Assembly: GCA_963650385.1 (NCBI GenBank)
Contig: CAVJLL010000003.1
Coordinates: forward strand, 27,653 to 91,652
DNA: 64,000 nucleotides
Source of the DNA: CAG-791 sp963650385
GTDB taxonomy: Bacteria > Bacillota > Clostridia > Lachnospirales > Lachnospiraceae
Reading direction: 5' to 3'
The first letter of the stretch is position 1; each line of letters begins with the position of its first letter. A model generated the notes under the pieces. It saw only the letters and a list, made by a program, of their open reading frames with translations. It searched no databases and had not been told where the DNA came from. This document shows, piece after piece, positions 17,349 through 25,666 of the stretch. The position numbers and the translations under genes were made by a program.

Positions 17349-17630
17349 TTACTGCAGATAATTCATGAACATTCCGGGAGCAACAAAGATCAGAAGAAGG
17401 CCCGTTACGAAGCCGTAGATACCGGTTGTCTCCGCAATGGCGCAGCCCAGCAGCATCGTGCTGGTCACATCGCTTTTGCACTCCGGCTGCCTTCCGATGG
17501 CCTCCAGTGCCTTTGCAACTGCATTGCCTTCACCGATACCAGGTCCGATACCTGCAATCAATGCACAGCCTGCACCGATTCCGCATCCTGCCAGTGCAAT
17601 TCCTCTTGCCAGTAACTGAAAATCTCCCAT
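17349..17630 (-). CDS. atpE: ATP synthase Fo c subunit, sodium-type two-carboxylate signature
   Basis: 93 residues, a two-helix hairpin forming the rotor ring. The loop is RQPE (residues 47-50). The ion site in helix 2 is AIAETTGIY: Glu67, Thr68, Thr69, Tyr72. Helix 1 carries GPGIGEG with Glu34, where classical sodium rings have Gln. Known sodium c-rings use Gln or Glu at this position plus Glu-Ser/Thr-Thr and Tyr; the double-Glu form was described for Fusobacterium nucleatum. Coupling to sodium rather than protons is therefore inferred. It lies between atpB and atpF. Confidence 0.97.
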   Translation of the reverse strand: MGDFQLLARGIALAGCGIGAGCALIAGIGPGIGEGNAVAKALEAIGRQPECKSDVTSTMLLGCAIAETTGIYGFVTGLLLIFVAPGMFMNYLQ

Positions 17631-17672
17631 GACATACCTCCTGTTGTGATCGTTGTGGGTGATGGAAACAAA

Positions 17673-18434
17673 CTACTCTTCTGCCGCGTTGGCGATATAC
17701 ATTGTCGTCAGCATGCAGAAAATAAATGCCTGCATAAATCCGGTAAACCAGTCAAAATACAGCGACGAAATTGCCGGAATACCTACATCCAGAATCGGGA
17801 TCTGCGACAGTACCTTTCCGACTGTTCCAGGGATCAATCCCAGAAGCGCCGACGAAGCAAGCGCCAGTGCCCAGTAAATCAGGCCGTCAATGACAACGCC
17901 GGAGAGGATGTTTCCGAAATGACGGCAGGCCATTGAAACCGGTGTTGCAAGCTCCGACAGCACGTTGAACGGCGTCATCACGGCAATCGGCTGTGTATAT
18001 CCCTTTAAATAGCCTCCCAGGCCGCTGGTCTTTATCTTGGTCGCCGTGATCATAATGAACACGACAACGGCCCAGGCCGCCTCCGTGGACAGGTCCGCCG
18101 TCGGGCTCCAGACGCCGAGCAGACAGATCAGATTCGAAAGGATACTGGTGGAAAACAGCGCTGCAACGAACGGAATCAACGCATCAAACTTCGTTCCGCC
18201 GGTATTATTGCGGACAAAATTCGTTGCCAGCTCAACCAGCCATTCCGCGACCGCCTGCCGTTTTGTAATATTTTCCACCTTCAGATCGTGCGTCAGAAAC
18301 AAACACAGTGCCAGGATGACTCCCATAATCACCCACGACACCACCAGTGTCTCCGAGATGAGAATGTCCCCCAGGATCGGGATCCCGGTCGGAATCCTTG
18401 CTAATATTTTGGCTCCCTCAATTGAAAAATCCAT
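17673..18434 (-). CDS. atpB: ATP synthase Fo a subunit
   Basis: 253 residues with five or more transmembrane segments. This is the stator channel for the translocated ion. The essential Arg is R171 in the segment SMACRHFGNILSG, where most homologues read LRLFGN. KGYTQPIAVMTPFNVLSELA before it and the C-terminal GFMQAFIFCMLTTMYIANA are characteristic. It lies 42 bases upstream of atpE. Confidence 0.95.
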   Translation of the reverse strand: MDFSIEGAKILARIPTGIPILGDILISETLVVSWVIMGVILALCLFLTHDLKVENITKRQAVAEWLVELATNFVRNNTGGTKFDALIPFVAALFSTSILSNLICLLGVWSPTADLSTEAAWAVVVFIMITATKIKTSGLGGYLKGYTQPIAVMTPFNVLSELATPVSMACRHFGNILSGVVIDGLIYWALALASSALLGLIPGTVGKVLSQIPILDVGIPAISSLYFDWFTGFMQAFIFCMLTTMYIANAAEE

Positions 18435-18464
18435 GAATCAGCCCTTCTTTCTCCGTCCTTTTGC

Positions 18465-18881
18465 TCATTCCTTCTTTCTGCGGTAAGAGGCAACGCCCTT
18501 TCCGCGAATCAGAAAGCCCGGCACGAGCAGCGGTATAATCGCCGCCACGGGATTGATCGCCGGCACCACAAGCGCCAGGATCATAAACACGATCTGTCCC
18601 AGTGTCCGGTATCGATAAGAGAGTGTCATCTTCCGTCTGGCGTTGTCGTAGTTGTCATCTGCTGCAGCCTTTTCTGCCAGAACTGCCATCAGCCAGAAAT
18701 TTCCTGCTGCAACGGCAAAACCAAGAACTGCCCCCAGGACAACGCCTGCATCGAAGGGGACCGACTTCGTGATCGCATGAAGTACTCCAAAGCACAGCAG
18801 CATGACCGCTGTGCAGGCAGCGGTTCCCTTCGCCACAAATCCGGTTGACTCCTGTACAGCCTCAGACATTTTCAAGCTCAT
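18465..18881 (-). CDS. atpI: ATP synthase subunit I-like membrane protein
   Basis: About 138 residues with four predicted membrane segments (TAACTAVMLLCFGVLHAITK, AGVVLGAVLGFAVAAGNFWL, LGQIVFMILALVVPAI, AAIIPLLVPGFLI). AtpI-type proteins assist c-ring assembly. The Gly-rich VLGAVLGFAVAAGNFWLM matches the family. The start is uncertain: GGAGG lies only 2 bases before ATG 18881, 8 bases before a TTG at 18875, and 14 before ATG 18869. The family is weakly conserved, so the name rests partly on position ahead of atpB. Confidence 0.8.
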   Translation of the reverse strand: MSLKMSEAVQESTGFVAKGTAACTAVMLLCFGVLHAITKSVPFDAGVVLGAVLGFAVAAGNFWLMAVLAEKAAADDNYDNARRKMTLSYRYRTLGQIVFMILALVVPAINPVAAIIPLLVPGFLIRGKGVASYRRKKE

Positions 18882-18932
18882 CGCCTCCTGTTTCTCTTTT
18901 CTGCCTCTGCAAAAGCCGGCCAGCGTTCCCAA

Positions 18933-19190
18933 TCAATAGTGCCGGTTGAATGCTGTCCTCGGCTTCTCCTTCTTGCTCTTGTGAACCGCTGCGCGGTATA
19001 TCTTCCAGGCCGTCATAAAGGAGCCACCAAGGCCTAGAATCCATGCCGGAATATAAATCCAAAGCGGAGCCCCCGCCCGGACATTCAACCAATATGCTCC
19101 GAGAAGGCACATGAGCAGCGGAGTAACCAGTGACACCCCCAGCTGTCCGACCAGAGAAAAATTACGAAACACACGTGCAAGCTCGCTCAT
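18933..19190 (-). CDS. AtpZ/AtpI family small membrane protein
   Basis: 85 residues with two transmembrane segments (GVSLVTPLLMCLLGAYWLNV and WIYIPAWILGLGGSFMTAWK) joined by a short RAGAPL loop, typical of AtpZ-like proteins that precede atpI/atpB in Firmicutes. The second helix contains the family's Gly-Gly bend. It is the first gene after the candidate atp promoter, so it is the first gene of the operon. Its precise role in Fo assembly is not defined. Confidence 0.8.
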   Translation of the reverse strand: MSELARVFRNFSLVGQLGVSLVTPLLMCLLGAYWLNVRAGAPLWIYIPAWILGLGGSFMTAWKIYRAAVHKSKKEKPRTAFNRHY

Positions 19191-19234
19191 ACGCCTTCCG
19201 TTTTTCTTTCAAATTCATCCGATTATTCTCGCCG

Positions 19235-19265
19235 CAGCAAATGACTGTTTCGCCGTCATTTGCTG
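19235..19265 (-). other. Hairpin in the atp operon leader
   Basis: A perfect 11-bp inverted repeat, CAGCAAATGAC (19235-19245) with GTCATTTGCTG (19255-19265), and a 9-base loop. It lies between the promoter and atpZ. No T-run follows on the minus strand, so it is not a simple terminator; it may stabilise or regulate the mRNA leader. Confidence 0.65.
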
Positions 19266-19280
19266 TGCGCTTTGTATGTC

Positions 19281-19309
19281 ATAATACCTGATTGCGTGGG
19301 GCCATGCAA
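19281..19309 (-). promoter_or_regulatory. Candidate promoter of the ATP synthase operon
   Basis: On the minus strand TTGCAT (19304-19309) and TATTAT (19281-19286) are separated by 17 bases, about 90 bases before the first gene. Confidence 0.7.
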
Positions 19310-19371
19310 TGAATGTGTGGAAATATTTAACAGATTTTGAGACTTGACAAATGCGGTTTTTAGTGGATCCG

Positions 19372-20646
19372 TCAATAGAATATGTGCCCGCCGATGCGGT
19401 ATTTGGGAGTAACCTGCGGGATCGGCGTGCGGAAAAACAGGCAGTTTCCAACATTGGTCTGTCCGGACATCGCCGCATCCGCCGCTTGGTAGCAGGACGC
19501 CGTTGCTTCATCCGAAGCAAGCGCAACCGCAAGGCGGCCGGACATTGCCGGTGAGAACTGGTTGCTCTGATAAATCACGCCAGACATCGAATTCGGAAAC
19601 GCACCGGACATAAGCCGGTTGATAACTACAGCACCGACCGCAACCTGTCCTGCATAGGGCTCGCCGCCTGCTTCACAATAGATCAGATTTGCAAGAAGCG
19701 TGCGGTCCCCTTCCTCGAAGGTAATGCTGTCAAGAGATCTCCAGGCGGATGCATCCGATGCTGCCTGCAGACGGCGTTCCTCCTCCAGCTGCTTCTCCAG
19801 GGCAGAAACCGTTGCATTCTGCGCGTCCAGCTGGTCCTGCAGAAGATCCACAGCGTCCTGTGCGGAATTCAGCTGCGCGTTGGTTGCATTCAGGGAACCG
19901 GCCGTCTGCGTCACAAGAGAATTGACCTGACTGGCCTGGCTGCTGGCATCATCATGAAGCTGCTCCAGCTCGTCCATCTGTGCCTGAAGCTCTTCCTGCT
20001 CCTGCTCGAGCTCCTCCTTCTTTTCCTTGACCTCCGCCGACGTCTGCTTATAGCGCTCCAGCGTTTTCTGGTCATATTCATTCAGCTGCTGAATATAGGC
20101 ACTCCGGTTCAGAAGTTCACCGTAGGAACCGGATTTTAAGAGAATCTCCAGGTAGTAGGAATTGCCCCTCTCATAGAGGAACTGAATCCGCTTCTTCATG
20201 TTCGCATACTGCTGCTCCTGCGTTGCAACGGCATCCTCCAGGTCGCTCTGTGCCTGGTCGATTTCCTTCTGCTTGTCGGAGATTTCCTGCTCCTTGCTGC
20301 TGATCTGCGATGAGAGCTGTGCCAGGTTGGAGGAGAGTACGCTCAGCTGCGAGTTGAGGCTGTTCAGCGTGCTGGTCAGCGCGTCCTGTTCGTCCCCCAG
20401 CTGATCCACAGTCTCCTGTCCTTGTTCCACAGCCTGCCGGGTCTGCTGTGCCTCCTGTTTCGCCTTTTTCAGCGCTTCCTCCGTCTGCTGCGTCGCGTAA
20501 ACAGGTATCGTTCCGGCCAGCAAGGACACCACAACAGCTCCGGAGAGAAGCATTTCTCCCCAGAGCTGTTTTCCTGCCTTCTTTGACCTTTGAATGATTG
20601 ACTTTTTGCTGCGATTTCTGCTGTGGCGCAGTCTTTGTAACATCAT
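19372..20646 (-). CDS. Secreted cell wall hydrolase: coiled coil plus SleB-type domain
   Basis: 424 residues. A basic N-terminus and a hydrophobic segment (LLSGAVVVSLLAGTIPVYA) form an export signal. Residues ~52-300 are a long Gln/Glu/Lys/Ser coiled coil resembling PcsB/CwlO N-termini. The last ~115 residues are a cell-wall hydrolase SleB domain: LANLIYCEAGGEPYAGQVAV, with the likely catalytic Glu, then VINRLMSGAFPNSMSGVIYQ, then QFSP. This suggests a peptidoglycan lytic enzyme for growth, separation or germination, held by the coiled coil. It starts 7 bases after the dCMP deaminase stop without a clear ribosome site. Confidence 0.88.
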   Translation of the reverse strand: MMLQRLRHSRNRSKKSIIQRSKKAGKQLWGEMLLSGAVVVSLLAGTIPVYATQQTEEALKKAKQEAQQTRQAVEQGQETVDQLGDEQDALTSTLNSLNSQLSVLSSNLAQLSSQISSKEQEISDKQKEIDQAQSDLEDAVATQEQQYANMKKRIQFLYERGNSYYLEILLKSGSYGELLNRSAYIQQLNEYDQKTLERYKQTSAEVKEKKEELEQEQEELQAQMDELEQLHDDASSQASQVNSLVTQTAGSLNATNAQLNSAQDAVDLLQDQLDAQNATVSALEKQLEEERRLQAASDASAWRSLDSITFEEGDRTLLANLIYCEAGGEPYAGQVAVGAVVINRLMSGAFPNSMSGVIYQSNQFSPAMSGRLAVALASDEATASCYQAADAAMSGQTNVGNCLFFRTPIPQVTPKYRIGGHIFY

Positions 20647-20653
20647 AGGCTGA

Positions 20654-21139
20654 TTACACTGCTAATTCGATATGGCGTCCTGTTTCCTGATACTGCTCAT
20701 AGACAACCCCTGCCGCGTCAAACATCTGCTTGCTGGCAGTGTTGTTATCCGATCCTGCATACTTATCGCTCTTGTAAATTACCTTGCGGATTCCCGCCTG
20801 AATGATTGCCTTGGCACATTCATTGCAGGGAAACAAGGAGACATACAGTGTGGAATCCTCCAGAGATCCGCCGCGGTAGTTCAGGATTGCGTTCAGCTCG
20901 CTGTGCGTCACAAACGGATATTTGGTCATCAGCGGCTCGCCGTCGCGTTCCCACGGAAAATGATCGTCATCACAGCCTCTCGGCATCCCGTTGTAGCCGA
21001 TCGACAGAATCTTATGTTCCTTACTGACAATGCACGATCCAACCTGTGTGTTCGGATCCTTCGAGCGCATTCCCGCAAGCTGGGCAACTCCCATAAAATA
21101 TTCATCCCAGGAAATATAATCCCTGCGCTTTGCCGACAT
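20654..21139 (-). CDS. Deoxycytidylate (dCMP) deaminase, ComEB-like
   Basis: 161 residues from ATG 21139, which has GGAGG five bases upstream; the longer ORF lacks such a site. It deaminates dCMP to dUMP for thymidylate synthesis. The zinc site is visible as HSELNAIL (His and catalytic Glu) and SLFPCNECAKAII (two Cys). IGYNGMPRGCDDDHFPW is the typical substrate loop of this family. It lies 75 bases after upp on the same strand, so it is probably in one nucleotide-metabolism transcript with upp and rpiB. Confidence 0.93.
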   Translation of the reverse strand: MSAKRRDYISWDEYFMGVAQLAGMRSKDPNTQVGSCIVSKEHKILSIGYNGMPRGCDDDHFPWERDGEPLMTKYPFVTHSELNAILNYRGGSLEDSTLYVSLFPCNECAKAIIQAGIRKVIYKSDKYAGSDNNTASKQMFDAAGVVYEQYQETGRHIELAV

Positions 21140-21214
21140 GCCGTCCTCCATTCTGTGATACCCGGGTTGAAAGCTCCAAAACTCCGATGCAAGCCTTGCC
21201 CGCACGAAGAGTTC

Positions 21215-21844
21215 TTACTTGGTTCCGAAAATACGGTCACCGGCATCTCCGAGTCCGGGAACAATGTATCCGTGCTCATTCAGATGATCATCCAATGCTC
21301 CGACATACAGGTCTACGTCCGGATGTGCTTCCGTGAACGCCTTCACGCCCTCCGGTGCAGCAATGATGCAGAGGAAATGAATCTTCTCGCAGCCGTGCTT
21401 TTTCAGCTGAGCCACTGCATCCACAGACGATCCGCCCGTTGCCAGCATCGGATCCACCACGAAAACCTCACGCTCTGCGCAGTCAGCCGGAAGCTTGCAG
21501 TAATACTCCACCGGCTTGAGTGTTGCAGGATCACGATACATTCCGATATGTCCCACCTTTGCTGCCGGAATCATCTGCAGCATGCCGTCTACCATTCCAA
21601 GGCCCGCGCGAAGAATCGGAACCACCGCGAGCTTCTTGCCCTTCAGCTCCTTCGCCACACAATGCGCTACCGGAGTATCAATCTCCACATCCTCCAGCTC
21701 CAGGTGTCTCGTCGCCTCATAGCACAGCAGCATCGCAATCTCTCCAACCGTTTCACGAAACGCCTTGGTTCCGGTGGTTCTCCTGCGAATGAATCCGATT
21801 TTATGCTGAATAAGCGGATGATCCATGATGATAACGTTTGCCAT
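21215..21844 (-). CDS. upp: Uracil phosphoribosyltransferase
   Basis: 209 residues from ATG 21844 (AGGAGG five bases upstream), the normal length. It converts uracil and PRPP to UMP in pyrimidine salvage. Seen are MDHPLIQHKIGFIRRRTTGT at the start, VPILRAGLGMVDGM, the PRPP loop VFVVDPMLATGGSSVDAV and the C-terminal GYIVPGLGDAGDRIFGT. The order tsaC-rpiB-upp-atp parallels the B. subtilis locus, with dCMP deaminase and a SleB protein inserted before atp. Confidence 0.97.
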   Translation of the reverse strand: MANVIIMDHPLIQHKIGFIRRRTTGTKAFRETVGEIAMLLCYEATRHLELEDVEIDTPVAHCVAKELKGKKLAVVPILRAGLGMVDGMLQMIPAAKVGHIGMYRDPATLKPVEYYCKLPADCAEREVFVVDPMLATGGSSVDAVAQLKKHGCEKIHFLCIIAAPEGVKAFTEAHPDVDLYVGALDDHLNEHGYIVPGLGDAGDRIFGTK

Positions 21845-21950
21845 TCTGTCCTCCTGCAGTGCCAAGCTGCTCTTTTCTGCTGTATTCTCTAGTATCTATT
21901 AGCCTCATCTCGAATCTGCTTTGTAAATTCTTGATCAGTCCTTCTCTTTT

Positions 21951-22394
21951 TTACTGCTTTTTTTCATATTCTGCAATCTTTGCAATGCGTCTTGCGTGGC
22001 GCTCTCCGCCCGAGAACTCCGTTCCGAGAAACGTATCTACAATATCCATTGCAACATTCTCGCCGACCACGCCCGCTCCGATGGCCAGAACATTGGCGTC
22101 GTTGTGGAGTCTTGTCAGTCTGGCCGTTGTCACGTCATGGCACAGGGCGCAGCGGATTCCCGGAATCTTATTGGCCGTGATGCTGACACCGATTCCGGTT
22201 GTGCAGATCACAATTCCCTGCTGCGTCTCTCCCGATGCTACGCTTTGCGCCGCCGGCCCTGCATAATCCGGATAATCGCAGGACTGCAGCCCGTCGGTGC
22301 CAAAATCCTTCACCTCATAGCCTTGGTCCTTCAGATGAAGGATTACCTTCTCTTTCAGTTCAAATCCGCCGTGGTCACTCGCAATTGCTATCAT
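21951..22394 (-). CDS. rpiB: Ribose-5-phosphate isomerase B
   Basis: 147 residues, the RpiB/LacAB family length. It interconverts ribulose-5-phosphate and ribose-5-phosphate in the pentose phosphate pathway. The start IAIASDHGGFELKE holds the conserved Asp-His. CTTGIGVSITANKIPGIRCA carries the Thr-Gly active-site loop, with Cys at the first position. NDANVLAIGAGVVGENVA is a further signature. It starts 21 bases after tsaC. Galactose-6-phosphate isomerase subunits are related, but a lone gene in this context favours RpiB. Confidence 0.93.
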   Translation of the reverse strand: MIAIASDHGGFELKEKVILHLKDQGYEVKDFGTDGLQSCDYPDYAGPAAQSVASGETQQGIVICTTGIGVSITANKIPGIRCALCHDVTTARLTRLHNDANVLAIGAGVVGENVAMDIVDTFLGTEFSGGERHARRIAKIAEYEKKQ

Positions 22395-22415
22395 ATTCCC
22401 CTCCTTCTGCCGTCC

Positions 22416-23510
22416 TTACTGCGGCAGCACTATGATCTTCTGACCGGCCGCCTTCATCAGACGGTTCATGATCGCCATACCGAATCCGCCGCTTCGGTCT
22501 TCATCGGCATCCTTTTTGCCGATTTCCCCGTCCCGAAACGATTCCGAATACATCACCGTACAGCCTTCGTCATCAAATTCGCGCAGGATGCGGAACAGGT
22601 CTCTTGCAATTTCTGCCTCATCCGACCGGCTCCCCACGCTCTTCACGCAGTCCGCGCGGTACATACCTCTGGTTTCATCCGTACACAGAACTCCGGTTTT
22701 CTCTCCGGCACTCTGCGCCTCCTGCAGCCTGTCATTGATATACGCTGCGACCTTTTCCGCCGTCCCCTCTACAATCGTCAGGTCCCCCTTCGGGGCATAG
22801 TGACGGTATTTCATGCCCGGCGCTTTTGGCTTTTCCTTCGTATCTGCCGATAAAATGGTGCGGTCCACATCGACATTCCCCAACACCCTTGTCAGCATGG
22901 TCTGTGTAACATAGCCCGGCCGGAGAATGGTCGGAACGCCTTCCGTCAGGTCTATAATCGTGGATTCCAGTCCGATTCCCACCTCACCGCCGTCAATGAT
23001 CATATCTACCCGGCCGTCCAGATCCTCTCTGCAGTATCTGGCAACGGTAGGCGAGGGTCTCCCGGAGCGATTGGCAGACGGCGCTGCAATGTAGCCTCCC
23101 TCCGCCCGGATCAGGGCCTGCGCTATTTTATTGCTCGGGAAGCGAACGGCAACGGTATCCAGACCTCCCGTTGTTTCATACGGCACCTCCGCGCCCTTCC
23201 GGAAAATCATCGTCAAGGGCCCCGGCCAGAATGCCTCGGCGAGCTTCTGGGCCTGCGGCGGAAAGTCTTCCACGATCCGCGGTATATCCTCCAGACAGCA
23301 GACGTGCACGATCAGCGGATTGTCCGAGGGACGTCCCTTTGCTGCATAAATCTTCCTGGAGGCCTCCGGATTCAGTGCATCTCCTCCAAGCCCGTACACC
23401 GTTTCCGTCGGAAACGCCACCAGTCCGCCCTCCCGCAGAATGCGTCCTGCCTCTGCAATGGCTGCATCATCAATTTCTTCTTCCGTCATTGACACATACT
23501 GTGTCACCAT
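22416..23510 (-). CDS. tsaC: L-threonylcarbamoyladenylate synthase (Sua5/YwlC type)
   Basis: 364 residues from ATG 23510 (AAGGTG seven bases upstream); ATG 23540 would add 10 residues but has a weaker site. It makes threonylcarbamoyl-AMP for the t6A37 modification of tRNA. The YrdC domain (residues ~15-205) has VAFPTETVYGLGGDA, KGRPSDNPLIVHV and APSANRSGRPSPT, and a C-terminal Sua5 domain follows (~235-364), so this is the long form. Its neighbours rpiB and upp reproduce the ywlC-ywlF-upp arrangement. Confidence 0.93.
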   Translation of the reverse strand: MVTQYVSMTEEEIDDAAIAEAGRILREGGLVAFPTETVYGLGGDALNPEASRKIYAAKGRPSDNPLIVHVCCLEDIPRIVEDFPPQAQKLAEAFWPGPLTMIFRKGAEVPYETTGGLDTVAVRFPSNKIAQALIRAEGGYIAAPSANRSGRPSPTVARYCREDLDGRVDMIIDGGEVGIGLESTIIDLTEGVPTILRPGYVTQTMLTRVLGNVDVDRTILSADTKEKPKAPGMKYRHYAPKGDLTIVEGTAEKVAAYINDRLQEAQSAGEKTGVLCTDETRGMYRADCVKSVGSRSDEAEIARDLFRILREFDDEGCTVMYSESFRDGEIGKKDADEDRSGGFGMAIMNRLMKAAGQKIIVLPQ

Positions 23511-23553
23511 TTCTGTCACCTTCTGTTCCGGATGCTGCATGGCGTTCTCGCCA

Positions 23554-25608
23554 TCATGACGTCATATAATTGGAAATCACATCCCATACGTCCGATGTTT
23601 CATACTGCAGCTTCCATTCCGCAACGCCCTTGATACCAAAGCCCTGCATCACATCCAGCTTCTGCTGAATCGACTGCGCATCTTCGATCCAGATCTGAAT
23701 TCTCGTTCCGTCCGCGTCCGTTGTCTCCGCATAGTTCTGGCCGGTCTGGGCATCCCAGCTCGCCGTCATCCCCTGCGTCTGCATATAATCCTGCACCTGC
23801 TGCATACCGAGTGCCTCTGATGTAACCGATCCGTTCTGTGTCTTCCAGACTCTGGTATAGAACGGAACCGCATTGATCAGACGGTCCTTGTCAATCCCCT
23901 TCTCCAGCGCCATCTGAATTCCTTCGGTCACATAGGAAATGGAGGCTACGCTTCCCGCCTCCTGGCTGCCTGCATAGTGCTCATCATAGCCCATTACAAC
24001 CTCATAATCCACAAAGACCCCCTGCTCCTCCAGGTTATAGTGCGAATTGAAGTTGTAGCTCGGGTAATTATCCACCGACAGAATGATCCCCGCGCTGCGG
24101 CAGGCAATGGAGAGCTCGCGGATAAACTCGATGTAATCCTCTCCGTTTTCCTCCGGAATCAGCTCAAAGTCTACATTAATACCCTCAAATCCGCAGGAGG
24201 ATGCCTCCTGGAGCAGCTGGCTGATCAGATTGGTTCTGGAGTCCAGCGTCGTCAGGAATGTATGATTGTCCGTCAGGGTGCTGGAATTGATGTTGTCCAC
24301 CACAGCCCACACCTGGCACCCCAGATTATGTGCCTGATTCACGTAATCCGACGTCCCGGCCTTATCCATATTCCCGTCATTGTCACTCACCCAGTACCAG
24401 GTCGGTGCCACAACATTCACGCTCTTGGTCTGTGCCATGTAGGAGGTCAGCGTCGAGTTGCCCTGTACTCCCCATACATTATGGAAGGCCATATTTATTT
24501 TGCCGTCCACCGCTATATGCGTGAATTCCGGTTCTGTATAATCCGAAGCCAGTGTCTGCTCTTCCGTCTGAATGTCCTTGAGCCGCCGGTTCTCCACATA
24601 GCCGATGACAGAGTCCGCGCTCTTTACCTTCGACCAGTTCTCCATCTGCTCCAGAACCGTAACCTTTGCTCCCTTTTCCAGCTGTTCCTCCACAGGGCTC
24701 TTAATTCCCCCCGAGGTACGGATCTGCGTCTTTCTGGCGATCGTTGCCACCGTCTTTGTGCTGCTTTCCGTGTCAATCTGCAGTCGATTTGGATTCTCAA
24801 ATGCAGTCATGGAAAAATTGGTATACTCTTTTACAAAATCCAGCGCCAGGTAAATAACTCCGTCCACATTTCGTGCCGGTATGTAGGAATACGTCTGCGA
24901 GCTCCCGTCATCCGCCAGCACCTCCTGGCTCCCGATCACCGCCTTCAGCTTGGTCGTCGGCAGACAATACAAAATCATGCCTGTCGTATCGGAGGCATTC
25001 TGCACCCCGTAATAAAACCGGTTGTTCAGTCCGGACTTTACATCGTCCAGCGTCATATAATCCACGCCATCTATGCGCTTTGCATGGATTTCGGATAAGG
25101 TATCCCCCCATATGATCGGGACATCATCCTCTCCCTGTACGCCGAACTGTTCTGCAAGGTCCGCCTTTTCCTTCGAATAAGAGTATCGATCCAAGAAAAG
25201 CTTCGCGCCGAACGCAATTACCAGCACGAGAATCAGAAGAATCACTGCGGCAATGGGTGAGCCGCCTTTTTTCTTTTTCTTCTTTCTTCCATACGCACCT
25301 CCGGCATTCCCGGATGATGTCTTCCTTCTCGTTCCTGCCGATTTGCTGCTGCGGCTGCCGGCAGATGACTGCGCCCGTTTCCTGCCGGTTTTCCCGCCGG
25401 CCGGGCGCCTTGCTCCATACATCCGTTCTGCGCCGTACGGTTCCTCATACGGTTCATCATAGGCTCCGTAACCGCCGCCTGCATATTCCTCGTCCGGGTA
25501 ATCGCTGTATCCGCCGTCTCTCTCATCCCAGGCAGGCTCTTCATAACGCTCATCGCCGCCGTAGTATTCGTCTTCGTAATCCTGAAAATCGTCGTATCTG
25601 GATGCCAT
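23554..25608 (-). CDS. Membrane-anchored GH18-type glycosidase with SH3 domain and acidic Tyr-rich tail
   Basis: 684 residues from ATG 25608 (GGAGAGAGG just upstream). Residues 1-60 are very acidic and Tyr/Gly-rich, then a basic Ser-rich stretch ends in six lysines; a transmembrane helix follows at ~117-136, so the tail is cytoplasmic. Outside come a copper-amine-oxidase-like N-terminal domain (~165-280), an SH3b-like segment (~295-345, GAKVTVLEQMENWSKVKS) and a GH18 barrel (~365-684). The GH18 motif reads CGFEGINVDFEL with catalytic Glu482, as in YaaH-like spore-cortex N-acetylglucosaminidases. A role at the cell wall is likely; involvement in sporulation is inferred. It is followed by tsaC after 43 bases. 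Confidence 0.87.
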   Translation of the reverse strand: MASRYDDFQDYEDEYYGGDERYEEPAWDERDGGYSDYPDEEYAGGGYGAYDEPYEEPYGAERMYGARRPAGGKTGRKRAQSSAGSRSSKSAGTRRKTSSGNAGGAYGRKKKKKKGGSPIAAVILLILVLVIAFGAKLFLDRYSYSKEKADLAEQFGVQGEDDVPIIWGDTLSEIHAKRIDGVDYMTLDDVKSGLNNRFYYGVQNASDTTGMILYCLPTTKLKAVIGSQEVLADDGSSQTYSYIPARNVDGVIYLALDFVKEYTNFSMTAFENPNRLQIDTESSTKTVATIARKTQIRTSGGIKSPVEEQLEKGAKVTVLEQMENWSKVKSADSVIGYVENRRLKDIQTEEQTLASDYTEPEFTHIAVDGKINMAFHNVWGVQGNSTLTSYMAQTKSVNVVAPTWYWVSDNDGNMDKAGTSDYVNQAHNLGCQVWAVVDNINSSTLTDNHTFLTTLDSRTNLISQLLQEASSCGFEGINVDFELIPEENGEDYIEFIRELSIACRSAGIILSVDNYPSYNFNSHYNLEEQGVFVDYEVVMGYDEHYAGSQEAGSVASISYVTEGIQMALEKGIDKDRLINAVPFYTRVWKTQNGSVTSEALGMQQVQDYMQTQGMTASWDAQTGQNYAETTDADGTRIQIWIEDAQSIQQKLDVMQGFGIKGVAEWKLQYETSDVWDVISNYMTS

Positions 25609-25660
25609 TCCTCTCTCCAAATTAAAAAGCCGGATGCCTCCGCATGTCAGTATCGGAGCC

Positions 25661-25666
25661 ATTATA
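25661..25666 (-). promoter_or_regulatory. Candidate extended -10 promoter for the GH18-tsaC-rpiB-upp unit
   Basis: Minus-strand TGATATAAT (extended -10), about 53 bases before the GH18 start. The -35 (AGGCAG) is poor. Confidence 0.5.
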
